A stretch of DNA of 64,000 nt from Nostocoides sp. HKS02 (GTDB lineage: Bacteria; Actinomycetota; Actinomycetes; Actinomycetales; Dermatophilaceae), in the NCBI RefSeq assembly GCF_009707485.1, contig NZ_CP046121.1, positions 2,294,001-2,358,000 on the forward strand, in the 5' to 3' direction. The notes under the pieces are model-generated. The model saw only the letters and a list, made by a program, of their open reading frames with translations. It had not been told where the DNA came from and ran no database searches. The translations under genes and the position numbers were made by a program. Numbering within the stretch: position 1 is the first letter of the stretch; each line of letters starts with the position of its first letter. Below are positions 1 through 8,286 of the stretch, one piece after another.

Positions 1-1
1 A

Positions 2-982
2 GTGCTGGCCCACGAAGAAGACGTTGACCACGGCGAAGTTGACGATGAGGCAGGCGTAACCCGCCAGCGCGATGTAGTTGGCGGTCTGGCGGGAGATGCC
101 GCTCGTGGCGCGCGAGTGCAGGTAGGCGGCGTAGACCACCCAGATCACGAACGTCCACACCTCCTTGGGATCCCAGTTCCAGTACGAGGCCCAGGCCTGG
201 CGGGCCCAGATGGCGCCGGCGATGAGGGTGAAGGTCCACAGCGGGAACGCGACGACGTACAGGCCGTAGGCAGTGCGCTCGATGCTCGTCGTCTCGGGGA
301 ACCGGTCGAGCAGGCTCGGCCGACCAGAGCGCTGGAGCGCGTCCTTGATCAGGTAGACCGCGCTGGCGGCGGCGCCGAGGGTGAACACCGCGGTGGACAG
401 CACGGCCACCGTCACGTGGATGACCAGCCAGTAGCTCCTGAGCGACGGCATGAGCTCGGCGGCCTGGGTGTACCAGACGGCAACCGCCATGCCGAGCACG
501 AGCAGCACCGGCCCGGTGATGAACAGCCCCAGCCAGCGCAGGTCGCGGCGGGTGGACCAGATGCAGTACGCGAGGGAGGTGAACATCGACCCCATCACGG
601 CGAACTCGAACATGTTGCCCAGCGGCCACCGGTCGACGGCCAGGCCACGCAGCACGATCGACAGCAGCAGCAGCAGGCCACCCAGCCACGTGGTGGTCGA
701 GGCGATGCCGGCGGCCTTGCGGGCCCGCAACGGGACCTCCTGCTCGGTATGCCGCGCCGCCGGCATACCGGGTGCCTCGCCTGCGCCGTCGGTGGGCGCC
801 CCCGCACCCACGAGCTCGCGGTCACGCTCCACCGCCGGCGTCTCGGCGCGGGCAGCGACGCGGTCGCGAGCCGGCAGCAGGCCCGCGAGGTAGAACGCGT
901 GGCACAGCATGGCGAGCGTGAAGACGGCCATCGCCGAGTAGAGGCTGAGGTTGGCGTACCCGGCGAGGGTCTCGTTGGTCAT
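2..982 (-). CDS. ccsB: Cytochrome c biogenesis protein CcsB (System II), 3' end cut by window edge
   Basis: Integral-membrane half of the System II haem-delivery complex, which with ResB passes haem to apocytochrome c outside the membrane. The reading frame runs from ATG at 982 off the left edge after 327 codons. It carries several hydrophobic segments and, at about residues 264-274, the tryptophan-rich haem-binding motif (WASYWNWDPKE) that defines the family, so only a handful of C-terminal residues should be missing. A low-complexity loop lies near residues 45-85. The ATG overlaps the resB stop by 4 bp (ATGA), so the two are translationally coupled. The order ccdA-resB-ccsB matches the Mycobacterium Rv0527-Rv0529 locus. 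Confidence 0.95.
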   Translation of the reverse strand, partial: MTNETLAGYANLSLYSAMAVFTLAMLCHAFYLAGLLPARDRVAARAETPAVERDRELVGAGAPTDGAGEAPGMPAARHTEQEVPLRARKAAGIASTTTWLGGLLLLLSIVLRGLAVDRWPLGNMFEFAVMGSMFTSLAYCIWSTRRDLRWLGLFITGPVLLVLGMAVAVWYTQAAELMPSLRSYWLVIHVTVAVLSTAVFTLGAAASAVYLIKDALQRSGRPSLLDRFPETTSIERTAYGLYVVAFPLWTFTLIAGAIWARQAWASYWNWDPKEVWTFVIWVVYAAYLHSRATSGISRQTANYIALAGYACLIVNFAVVNVFFVGQH

Positions 983-2574
983 GGTCTGCGGTCCAATCTG
1001 GTGGCCGATCGTGCCTGCACGGCGGCGAGGACCTCCTCGACCACCTCGTGAAGTCCTTCGTCGTCGCCCTTGGCGAGGCCGCCGACGGACACCACGGTAC
1101 GGCCCCGGTCGGCGGCAGGGGAAACCCGGACGAACACCCGGCGCCGCTTGATGACCAGCGTGCCGATGAGGCCGGCCAAGGCTGCCAGGGCCGCGCCGAG
1201 GGTGATGAACTTGCCGGGGTCGTGGCGCACCGAGAGCCCGGCGAAGCGGTCGACCCGGTCGAACGTGATCGAGCCGCGTCCGCCCGGCAGCACGAAGGTC
1301 TTGCCCGGCTGGAGCCAGATCCGCAGGGGCTGCCCGTTGGTGGCCTTGACCTGGGTCAGCTTCGAGGTGTCGAGCGTGTAGACCGACTGCGGACGCCCGC
1401 CGGGGAAGAGGTCGCCCTCGAAGAGGGTCAGCGCCAGGGCCGGGTTCTTGTCGTCCGGGAAGGCGGACGACGGCCCGAGGTTCTTGTCGATGATCGCCGT
1501 GGGCAGGAACAGGCCCGAGAAGCCCAGCTGCTGGGGTTGTGCGCCCGGCACCTTGATGGCGCCGACGGACTTGTAGTTGTTGTCCTGGGCGAGGAACGGC
1601 ACCGGCCCGCTGAAGACCGGGGTGCCCTTGGCGTCGCGGACCGTGACGACCGGTGCGTAGCCGTTGCCGAGGAGGAAGACGCCGGCGCCGTCCATCTCGA
1701 GGGGGTCGTTGACCTTGATGATGGTCGTGGTCGGGGTGGCACCCGGGGTCGCGGTCGCGGTGACGTGGGCAGTGAAGTCGCGTGGCTGCCCGAACTGGCC
1801 ACGCCCGGTGACGGTCTCCTCGAAGGTCGCGTCGAGGGCGTTCACCGTGATGGTGAACGGCGAGAGGTTCTCAGAGTTCACCCACGGCCCCGGCGCGAAG
1901 GTGTCGTAGCGCGACAGGGTGTTGGCGAAGGTCTCTCCGACCGGGACGATGACGTCGCCCTTCCAGCCGAACAGGTGCCCGATGGCGACGCCGACGATGA
2001 CGCCGATGAGCGACAGGTGGAAGAGGAGGTTGCCGGTCTCCTTGAGGTACCCGCTCTCGGCGCTGACCGACCCACCATCATGGGCGTGCACTCGGAAACG
2101 CTTGCGCCGCAGCACCTCTCGCGCAGCGTCGAGCACGGCGTCGGGCTCGGCATCGACCTCAGCCTGGGCGTGCACACCGAGGCGTTCGAGGCGTTGCGGG
2201 GCGCGCGGTGGCGTCGAGCGGAGCGCCCGCCAGTGCACCCGGCTGCGTGGCAGGACACAGCCGACGAGCGAGATGAACAGCAGGAGGTAGATCGCGGCGA
2301 ACCACGGCGAGGCGTAGACCTCGAAGAACCCGAACTTGTCGAGCCACGGCCCGAGCGTGGTGTGCTGGGCGATGTAGTCGGCGGTGCGCGCGGGGTCGAT
2401 GCTCCGCTGGGGCCAGATCGACCCGGGCAGGGCGCCGATCGCCAGCAGCAGCAGCAGGAACAGCGCCGTGCGCATGCTCGTGAGCTGACGCCACATCCAG
2501 CGCAGCCAGCCGATCGTGTCGAGCGGTGGCTGCGTCGTCGGGTCGGGCGCCGACGCGGTCTTCGTGACAGTCAC
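979..2574 (-). CDS. resB: Cytochrome c biogenesis protein ResB
   Basis: Partner of CcsB in System II cytochrome c maturation; holds or reduces apocytochrome c and routes haem on the outer face of the membrane. The 531-residue product has hydrophobic segments near residues 35-52, 90-110 and 185-205, a large extracytoplasmic domain (about 210-450), and a last membrane segment near 455-475, the usual ResB layout. Start is GTG at 2574, directly abutting the ccdA stop (2575-2577), and the stop overlaps the ccsB start. It is the fifth gene of a hemL-phosphatase-TlpA-ccdA-resB-ccsB set transcribed on the minus strand. Confidence 0.94.
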   Translation of the reverse strand: MTVTKTASAPDPTTQPPLDTIGWLRWMWRQLTSMRTALFLLLLLAIGALPGSIWPQRSIDPARTADYIAQHTTLGPWLDKFGFFEVYASPWFAAIYLLLFISLVGCVLPRSRVHWRALRSTPPRAPQRLERLGVHAQAEVDAEPDAVLDAAREVLRRKRFRVHAHDGGSVSAESGYLKETGNLLFHLSLIGVIVGVAIGHLFGWKGDVIVPVGETFANTLSRYDTFAPGPWVNSENLSPFTITVNALDATFEETVTGRGQFGQPRDFTAHVTATATPGATPTTTIIKVNDPLEMDGAGVFLLGNGYAPVVTVRDAKGTPVFSGPVPFLAQDNNYKSVGAIKVPGAQPQQLGFSGLFLPTAIIDKNLGPSSAFPDDKNPALALTLFEGDLFPGGRPQSVYTLDTSKLTQVKATNGQPLRIWLQPGKTFVLPGGRGSITFDRVDRFAGLSVRHDPGKFITLGAALAALAGLIGTLVIKRRRVFVRVSPAADRGRTVVSVGGLAKGDDEGLHEVVEEVLAAVQARSATRLDRRP

Positions 2575-3327
2575 TCAGACCACCGTCACGAATCCGTCGA
2601 CCAGCGCGGTCTGGAGCCAGTGGGTCCAGCTCTCCCACACTCCGGTGACGAGCATGAGCCCGATCGCCAGGAGCAGCGCCCCGCCGAACAGCTGGATGCC
2701 GCGTTGCCGCTTGCGCAGGAACGTCGAGACCGCACCGAACTTCTCGTATGCCGCGGCGATGACCAGGAACGGCACGCCCAGCCCGAGGGAGTACGCGACC
2801 GCCAGGATGATGCCGCGGGTGACGGCCGACTGGCTCGAGCTGGTCGTCGCGAGGATGGTGACAGCGCCCAGGGTCGGGCCCGTGCACGGGGCCCAACCCA
2901 GGCCGAACAAGGCTCCCAGGAGCGGCGCGCCCGCCAGACCCGACGCCGGGCGGCGGTGCAGCTTGAGCTCCCGCTGGGACCCGGCGCCGACGAAGACCAG
3001 ACCCATGAGGATCACGAGCACCCCGCCGAGCCGCATGAGCACGTCGCGGTGGACCACCAGCGCTGCACCGATACCGGCGAGGAACGCGGTCGTCAGGATG
3101 AACACCACGCTGAACCCGATGACGAACAGCAGCGCCCCGACCACCATCCGGTGCCGCTTGCGTTGCTCGAGCGACTCGTCGGACAGCCCGGTCACGTAGC
3201 CGAGGAAGCCGGGGACGAGGGGCAGCACGCACGGCGAGGCGAACGACACCATCCCGGCGAGCATGGCGACGGCGAGCGCGACGGGAAGCGCGCCAGAGTT
3301 CACCGTGTCGGTGACGTCAGCAGTCAT
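2575..3327 (-). CDS. ccdA: Cytochrome c biogenesis protein CcdA (thiol-disulfide transmembrane transporter)
   Basis: Short DsbD-family membrane protein (250 residues, about six membrane segments) that moves reducing equivalents from cytoplasmic thioredoxin to extracytoplasmic thiol proteins needed for cytochrome c maturation. The two conserved redox cysteines are visible: Cys33 in [12 protein letters not shown] and Cys148 in WAPCTGP. Start is ATG at 3327. Its expected partner, a TlpA/ResA-like thioredoxin lipoprotein, lies 12 bp upstream in the same operon and ResB follows without a gap. Confidence 0.95.
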   Translation of the reverse strand: MTADVTDTVNSGALPVALAVAMLAGMVSFASPCVLPLVPGFLGYVTGLSDESLEQRKRHRMVVGALLFVIGFSVVFILTTAFLAGIGAALVVHRDVLMRLGGVLVILMGLVFVGAGSQRELKLHRRPASGLAGAPLLGALFGLGWAPCTGPTLGAVTILATTSSSQSAVTRGIILAVAYSLGLGVPFLVIAAAYEKFGAVSTFLRKRQRGIQLFGGALLLAIGLMLVTGVWESWTHWLQTALVDGFVTVV

Positions 3328-3339
3328 CGGGGATCGGGC

Positions 3340-3951
3340 CTAGCCCTTCGTCAGGACGTCGTCGACGAGCCCGGTCAGGGTCGATGCGGTGACCTGGCCG
3401 TTGACCCGCGCCGCGATGCGGCCGGTGGTGTCGAGGACCAGGGTCGTCGGAGGCGAGGAGACCTTGCCCTGCAGGTCGAGGATGAGCAGCCCGGACTCGT
3501 CGTTGAGGGAGGGGTAGGTGAGGCCGTGCCGGGCCGCCGTGGCCACGCCAGACGCGGGGTTGTCGCGGGTGTTGATGCCCATGAACACCACCGGCTTGCC
3601 CGAGGTGGAGAACGACGTCCACGTCTTCTCCAGCTCCGGCGCCTCGGCCTGGCAGGGCCCGCACCACGAGGCCCAGACGTTGAGGACGACGACCTTGCCG
3701 GCGGCATCCTTCACCGACCACGGCTGGTTGGTCAGCGTCGTTCCCTTGAGGTCGACCGGCTTGCCACGCTTGTCGGCAGCGATGGCCTCGACCGCTCCGT
3801 CGCCGGAGATGTACCCCTTGCGGCTGCCGTCCTTGGCCTGCGCGGCGATGCTGTTCGGGTCCTGCGAGCACGCCCCGAGGGCGGACACCGCGAACACGAG
3901 GAGCGGGGCAGCGAGCAGCGCGAGCGCACGCGGCATACGAGACGCGCTCAC
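3340..3951 (-). CDS. TlpA/ResA-like thioredoxin lipoprotein
   Basis: Extracytoplasmic thiol-disulfide oxidoreductase that keeps the haem-binding cysteines of apocytochrome c reduced, taking electrons from CcdA. The 203-residue product has a lipoprotein signal (hydrophobic residues 9-24, lipobox ending at Cys28) followed by a thioredoxin fold with the active site WCGPC at residues 96-100. I chose GTG at 3951 because GGAGG sits 7 bases upstream and the start overlaps the preceding stop (GTGA); an ATG six codons in, at 3936, is possible. Upstream codons open to 4086 belong to the phosphatase gene in another frame. Confidence 0.93.
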   Translation of the reverse strand: MSASRMPRALALLAAPLLVFAVSALGACSQDPNSIAAQAKDGSRKGYISGDGAVEAIAADKRGKPVDLKGTTLTNQPWSVKDAAGKVVVLNVWASWCGPCQAEAPELEKTWTSFSTSGKPVVFMGINTRDNPASGVATAARHGLTYPSLNDESGLLILDLQGKVSSPPTTLVLDTTGRIAARVNGQVTASTLTGLVDDVLTKG

Positions 3952-4595
3952 CTGGTGCCTCCGACGGACTGCGCGAGGAGGCCGGCGGCGGGCTCGGAGT
4001 AGGTCACCGAGGTGAGGTCGTCGCCGAGGTAGGTGAGGGTCGTGAGGGACGCGAGTCGGCACTCCCGTTTGCGCGGGTCGTGCCACAACCGCTTGCCCAT
4101 GAGCGCGTTGCGGACGGTCCAGATCGGCAGCTGGTGCGAGACGATGACGGCCTCGTGGCCGCGCGCCGCCGCCCGCACGTCGTCGATGGCCGCGGCCATC
4201 CGCTGGGCGATCTCGGCGTACGGCTCGCCCCAGGACGGCCGCAGCGGGTTGGTGAGCTTGGACCAGTGCCGCGGATGGACGAACGCCCTGGGCGTCATGC
4301 CGGCGACGCGGACCCCCTCGAAGACGTTCGCGGCCTCGATGACCCGGTCGTCGGTGGTGATCGGTATGCCGTGGGCCTCGGCGACCGGGGTGGCCGTCTC
4401 CTGGGCGCGCTGCAGCGAGGACGCGACGACCTGGGTCACGTCGTGGTCGGCCAGGTGGTTGGCGACGACCCGCGCCATCTCGTGGCCGAGGTCGGACAGG
4501 TGGAACCCGACGAGCTGGCCGTAGAGCACGCCTTCGGGGTTGTGCACTTCACCATGGCGCAACAGGTGCACGACGGTGCGGGTGGGCGTCTTCAC
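3948..4595 (-). CDS. Histidine phosphatase family protein (phosphoglycerate mutase-like)
   Basis: Member of the histidine phosphatase superfamily, 215 residues. The catalytic RHGE motif is at residues 13-16 near the N-terminus and a second conserved His occurs in the late SHQLP motif. Substrate cannot be told from the sequence; the mycobacterial neighbour in the same position (Rv0525) is also an uncharacterised member. Start GTG at 4595 overlaps the hemL stop (GTGA). The stop overlaps the TlpA-like start. Nothing in the protein ties it directly to haem or cytochrome assembly; the link is only conserved gene order. Confidence 0.9.
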   Translation of the reverse strand: MKTPTRTVVHLLRHGEVHNPEGVLYGQLVGFHLSDLGHEMARVVANHLADHDVTQVVASSLQRAQETATPVAEAHGIPITTDDRVIEAANVFEGVRVAGMTPRAFVHPRHWSKLTNPLRPSWGEPYAEIAQRMAAAIDDVRAAARGHEAVIVSHQLPIWTVRNALMGKRLWHDPRKRECRLASLTTLTYLGDDLTSVTYSEPAAGLLAQSVGGTR

Positions 4596-5938
4596 CTGTC
4601 GATTGTCGCAAACGCCGCGGCGGCCGCCGACGCCGCCGCCGGGAGGGCGGCCACGATGCGCTCGACCGCAACACTGTCGTGGGCGGCGCTGACGAACCAG
4701 GACTCGAAGGCGCTGGGCGGCAGGTAGACGCCCTGGCTCAGCATCGAGTGGAAGAACGCGGCGAAGGCGGGGACGTACTGCGCGCGAGCGTCGTCGTAGT
4801 CGTGCACAGGGTCCTCTCGGAAGAAGACGCTGAACATGCTCCCCGCGCGCTGGATGACATGGGGGACGCCCGCGGCGGTGAGGTGCTCGGTCAGCGATGC
4901 GGTGAGGGTGTCGGCCACCGAGCCGAGTCGGGCGTAGACCTCGGGGGTGCACTGGGTCAGCGTCGCGAGGCCGGCGGCAGTGGCGACCGGGTTCCCCGAG
5001 AGGGTGCCTGCCTGGTAGACCGGGCCGAGCGGCGCGAGCAGGGCCATCACGTCGGCGCGACCGCCGAAGGCCGCGGCCGGGAACCCGCCACCCATCACCT
5101 TGCCGAAGGTGAACAGGTCAGGCTCGCCGGCGGCATACGGCCCCTCGAGGCCGAACCACCCGCTGGCCGAGCAGCGGAAGCCGGTCATCACCTCGTCGGA
5201 GATGAGCAGGGCCCCGTGGGCGGCCGTGATCCGGCGCAAGCCCTCGGTGAACCCGGGCGCCGGTGGGACGACGCCCATGTTGCCCGGCGAGGCCTCGGTG
5301 ATCACGGCAGCGATGTCATGACCCCGCTCGGCAAAGGCCGCCTCGACCGCTGCGAGGTCGTTGTAGGGCAGCACGATCGTCTCGGCGGCCATCTCCTTGG
5401 GGACGCCGGCCGAGTCGGGCAGGGCGAACGTCGCCACGCCCGAGCCCGCCTGCGCGAGGAGCGAGTCGACGTGGCCGTGGTAGCAGCCGGCGAACTTCAC
5501 GATGAGCGAGCGACCGGTGTAGCCGCGCGCCAGCCGGATCGCGCTCATGGTCGCCTCGGTGCCGCTGGAGACCAGCCGGACCTGCTCCACGGGGTCGACC
5601 CGCCGCACGATCTCCTCGGCGAGCGCGACCTCGTTCTCGCTCGGCGTGCCGAACGAGAAGCCCTTGGCAGCGGCCCCCGCCACCGCCGCGCGGACGGCTG
5701 GGTGGCCGTGGCCGAGGATCATCGGGCCCCACGAGCACACCAGATCGACGTACTCGCGGTCGTCCGCGTCGCGCAGGTACGGGCCGTCGGCGCTGACCAT
5801 GAACCGCGGAGTGCCGCCGACTGCCCGGAAGGCCCGGACGGGCGAGTTCACCCCGCCCGGAGTCACCGCCAGGGCGCGCTCGAGCAGCGCCTCGGAGGCG
5901 GGGGCGGCATAGGGGTAGGCCGAGTGGTCAGCGGTCAT
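4592..5938 (-). CDS. hemL: Glutamate-1-semialdehyde 2,1-aminomutase HemL
   Basis: PLP-dependent aminomutase making 5-aminolevulinate from glutamate-1-semialdehyde, the second step of the C5 haem pathway; its substrate comes from HemA, encoded at 11-12.3 kb. The 448-residue protein shows class III aminotransferase features, including the N-terminal [11 protein letters not shown] block and the PLP lysine in [10 protein letters not shown] (about Lys280). ATG at 5938 is chosen because GGAGG lies nine bases upstream; an in-frame ATG at 5947 would leave no spacing. First gene of the operon that continues into cytochrome c maturation genes. Confidence 0.97.
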   Translation of the reverse strand: MTADHSAYPYAAPASEALLERALAVTPGGVNSPVRAFRAVGGTPRFMVSADGPYLRDADDREYVDLVCSWGPMILGHGHPAVRAAVAGAAAKGFSFGTPSENEVALAEEIVRRVDPVEQVRLVSSGTEATMSAIRLARGYTGRSLIVKFAGCYHGHVDSLLAQAGSGVATFALPDSAGVPKEMAAETIVLPYNDLAAVEAAFAERGHDIAAVITEASPGNMGVVPPAPGFTEGLRRITAAHGALLISDEVMTGFRCSASGWFGLEGPYAAGEPDLFTFGKVMGGGFPAAAFGGRADVMALLAPLGPVYQAGTLSGNPVATAAGLATLTQCTPEVYARLGSVADTLTASLTEHLTAAGVPHVIQRAGSMFSVFFREDPVHDYDDARAQYVPAFAAFFHSMLSQGVYLPPSAFESWFVSAAHDSVAVERIVAALPAAASAAAAAFATIDR

Positions 5939-5993
5939 GCCTGCCATCCTCCCAGCCGCGCCTGTGCGCACACTGCACGGGGCGGTCGCCGGG

Positions 5994-6521
5994 TCAGGAT
6001 GAGGACGCGGCCTCGTGCGCCTCGGCTTCCTCGACGACGGCGGGGTGGTCACCGCCGCCCGGGGCCAGGGCGGAGCGGATGGCGTCCATCGCGTCGCCCA
6101 GGCAGGCGAACAGCTCGGGGGTCACGTTGCCGATGACCGTCCGGCGGACGCTCTCGACGTGGATCCGGGCCATGTCCTGCACGGCCCCCCAACCAGCGTT
6201 CGTCAGGACCAGCTCGACCCCCCGCTTGTCCTCCAGGCAGGCCTCGCGGACCACCCAGCCGCGCCGCTCGAGACGGCTTGCCGTGTGGGTCAACCGGCTG
6301 CGCGACTGCACGACGAGGTCGGCCAGGCTCGACATCCGCAGCCTGCGCCCCGGCGACTCCGAGAGCATCGAGATGATCTCGTACTCCGTCAGCTGCACCC
6401 CGTGGGACTGCAGGTCGCGGTCGAGAGCCTCCTCGATGAGCCGGCTCCCCCGCAGGTAGGCCCGCCAGGCCCGCTGTTCGTCGTCGCTGAGCCACTGCGG
6501 CTCGGCTGAGGAGGTGCTCAT
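5994..6521 (-). CDS. MarR-family transcriptional regulator
   Basis: Winged-helix regulator of about 175 residues. The central part (residues about 40-125) has the MarR pattern: [15 protein letters not shown], a helix-turn-helix around [29 protein letters not shown], then the wing with acidic residues ([13 protein letters not shown]). The C-terminal 20 residues are acidic and alanine rich. It is divergent from yceI with about 110 bp between, so yceI is the likely target. Start is uncertain: ATG at 6521 gives the usual N-terminus, while a GTG at 6539 has GAGGG immediately before it. No ligand can be inferred. Confidence 0.88.
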   Translation of the reverse strand: MSTSSAEPQWLSDDEQRAWRAYLRGSRLIEEALDRDLQSHGVQLTEYEIISMLSESPGRRLRMSSLADLVVQSRSRLTHTASRLERRGWVVREACLEDKRGVELVLTNAGWGAVQDMARIHVESVRRTVIGNVTPELFACLGDAMDAIRSALAPGGGDHPAVVEEAEAHEAASSS

Positions 6522-6552
6522 GGGGGTGAAGTATGGCACCCCTCACGATTAG

Positions 6553-6580
6553 TTGAAATATAAATGATGCCTGCTATGTT
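6553..6580 (+). promoter_or_regulatory. Predicted sigma-A-type promoter of yceI
   Basis: TTGAAA at 6553-6558 and TATGTT at 6575-6580 are separated by 16 bases and lie about 55 bp before the yceI start. The stretch is clearly A+T richer than its surroundings. It sits between the MarR gene and yceI, so the MarR protein probably acts here, but I see no clean palindrome. Confidence 0.5.
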
Positions 6581-6634
6581 GAAGGGGACGAAGCGATCGG
6601 GAGAGTCCCGGCGCAGCAACCCCTAGGAGACACC

Positions 6635-7168
6635 ATGGCACGCATCACCGACCTCCCCGCTGGCACCTGGACCGTCGACCCCGCGCACAGCGAGCTCGGC
6701 TTCGTCGCACGCCACCTGATGGTGACCAAGGTCCGCGGCCAGTTCAAGGAGTTCGAGGGCACGGTCAAGGTGGGCGAGTCCATCGCCGACTCGCAGGTCA
6801 GCGCCGTTGCCCAGCTTGGCTCCGTCGACACCGGCTCGGCCGACCGCGACGCGCACCTGAAGTCCGCGGACTTCTTCGACGTCGAGAACAACCCGACCAT
6901 GAGCTTCACCTCCACCGAGGTCACCGAGGACTCCCTCAAGGGCGACCTCACCATCAAGGGCGTCACCAAGCCGGTCGAGTTCGAGCTCGACTTCGGCGGC
7001 GTCGCGACCGACCCGTGGGGCAACCAGAAGGCCGGCTTCGAGGCCTCGACCGAGATCAACCGCAAGGACTGGGGTCTGGAGTGGAACGTCGCCCTCGAGG
7101 GTGGCGGCGTGCTCGTCTCCGAGAAGATCAAGATCAACCTCGACATCCAGCTCCTGAAGACTGCCTGA
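6635..7168 (+). CDS. YceI family protein (lipocalin-like isoprenoid-binding domain)
   Basis: YceI-fold protein of 177 residues: starts with the family pattern GTWTVDPAHSELGFVARHLMVTKVRG (residues 10-35, shown here in part), followed by SVDTGSADRDAHLKSADFFD and NRKDWGLEWN, all conserved in YceI proteins that bind polyisoprenoid or amphiphilic molecules. No signal peptide is present, so it is cytoplasmic, as is usual for actinobacterial members. ATG at 6635 is preceded by AGGAGA. Divergent MarR regulator upstream; strong terminator directly downstream. Confidence 0.94.
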   Translation: MARITDLPAGTWTVDPAHSELGFVARHLMVTKVRGQFKEFEGTVKVGESIADSQVSAVAQLGSVDTGSADRDAHLKSADFFDVENNPTMSFTSTEVTEDSLKGDLTIKGVTKPVEFELDFGGVATDPWGNQKAGFEASTEINRKDWGLEWNVALEGGGVLVSEKIKINLDIQLLKTA

Positions 7169-7190
7169 GTCTGAGCAGGACGTGAGCATG

Positions 7191-7224
7191 GGGGCCGGTT
7201 CCGACAAGAACCGGCCCCTTTCGC
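7191..7224 (+). terminator. Intrinsic terminator after yceI
   Basis: An 11-bp perfect stem (7191-7201 pairing with 7208-7218, six-base loop) of GGGGCCGGTTC type is followed by CTTTCG, right after yceI. Its short T-run is best oriented for the plus strand. Confidence 0.75.
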
Positions 7225-7236
7225 GCGCCCCCACCC

Positions 7237-7309
7237 CGACTTATTGCCCCGAATCCACCGTTTTCGGGGTCGAAACCACCCCTCGGGGTCGACTCAGGGC
7301 AATAAGTCG
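7237..7309. repeat. Nested inverted-repeat element between yceI and hemB
   Basis: A 13-bp perfect inverted repeat (CGACTTATTGCCC at 7237-7249, its complement at 7297-7309) encloses a second hairpin (CCCCGAA at 7247-7253 with TTCGGGG at 7263-7269) and a direct repeat GGGGTCGA at 7266-7273 and 7285-7292. The right arm contains the last hemB codons and its stop. It may be a bidirectional terminator or a REP-like intergenic element that became part of the hemB 3' end. Confidence 0.6.
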
Positions 7310-8286
7310 AGGACGTCGAGGGCGTAGTAGGTGAGGATGATCTGCGCGCCGGCGCGCCGGATGTTGAGCAGCGACTCGAGGATCGCCCGGTCGCGCTCGA
7401 TCCACCCGTTGGCCGAGGCCGCCTCGATCATCGAGTACTCGCCCGAGATCTGGTAGGCCGCGACCGGCACGGGCGACATGGCAGCCGCGGCGGCGACGAT
7501 GTCGAGGTGCGGCATAGCGGGTTTGACCAAGACGATGTCGGCACCCTCGGCGATGTCGAGCTCCAGCTCGCGCAGCGCTTCGGTGGCGTTGGCCGGGTCC
7601 TGCTGGTACGTCGCGCGGTCGCCCTCCAGCGAGGACTGGACCGCCTCGCGGAACGGGCCGTACAACCCCGAGGTGTACTTCGCGGCATACGCGAGGATGA
7701 GGGTGTCGGTGAAGCCCTGCGCGTCGAGCGCGGCGCGCACGTAGGCCACCTGGCCGTCCATCATCCCTGACAGCCCCAGGACCTGGGCACCGGCACGAGC
7801 CTGGGCGAGGCCCATCGCGGCATACCGCTCGAGGGTGGCGGCGTTGTCGACCCGCCCGGCGTCGTCGAGCACCCCACAGTGGCCGTGGTCGGTGAACTCG
7901 TCGAGGCAGAGGTCGGCCATGACGACGAGCCGGTCGCCGACCGCATCGGCCACCGCACGCAGGGCAACGTTGAGGATACCGTCGGGGTCGTCGGCGCCGG
8001 AGCCCACGGCGTCCTTGGCCGATGGCACCCCGAACAGCATGATCCCGCCGATGCCCGCGTCGGCCGCAGCGACTGCCTCGGTCACCAGGGTCTCGACGGT
8101 GTGCTGGACCACGCCCGGCATGGCCGTGATCGGCACGGGCGACGTGATGCCCTCGCGGACGAACACCGGCAGCACCAGTTCGGCGCGGTGCAGCCGGGTC
8201 TCGGCGACGAGCCGGCGGATCGCTGGCGACTGCCGGAGCCGACGAGGCCGGATGACCGGCCCCGTCGGCCTACGCGCGTCGGTCAC
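7294..8286 (-). CDS. hemB: Delta-aminolevulinic acid dehydratase (porphobilinogen synthase) HemB
   Basis: Condenses two 5-aminolevulinate molecules into porphobilinogen. The 330-residue protein shows the family core, with the two active-site lysines in YAAKYTSG (Lys203) and LVKPAMPH (Lys255, Schiff base). The metal region reads [14 protein letters not shown]. Start is GTG at 8286, sharing one base with the stop of the upstream hemD/cobA gene (TAGTG). The final residues (DLLP) and stop are encoded inside an inverted repeat shared with the intergenic region. Last gene of the rex-hemACDB operon. Confidence 0.97.
   Translation of the reverse strand: MTDARRPTGPVIRPRRLRQSPAIRRLVAETRLHRAELVLPVFVREGITSPVPITAMPGVVQHTVETLVTEAVAAADAGIGGIMLFGVPSAKDAVGSGADDPDGILNVALRAVADAVGDRLVVMADLCLDEFTDHGHCGVLDDAGRVDNAATLERYAAMGLAQARAGAQVLGLSGMMDGQVAYVRAALDAQGFTDTLILAYAAKYTSGLYGPFREAVQSSLEGDRATYQQDPANATEALRELELDIAEGADIVLVKPAMPHLDIVAAAAAMSPVPVAAYQISGEYSMIEAASANGWIERDRAILESLLNIRRAGAQIILTYYALDVLDLLP

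Noticed and set aside
2..4002. Long open frames on the plus strand (349 and 984 codons)
   Set aside because: They run antisense to ccsB, resB, ccdA and the TlpA gene, are full of Arg/Asp/Gly/Glu, and match no family. Open antisense frames are expected at this G+C content.
7191..7224. Transcription terminator shared as attachment site
   Set aside because: No direct repeat of this stretch or integrase gene exists nearby.
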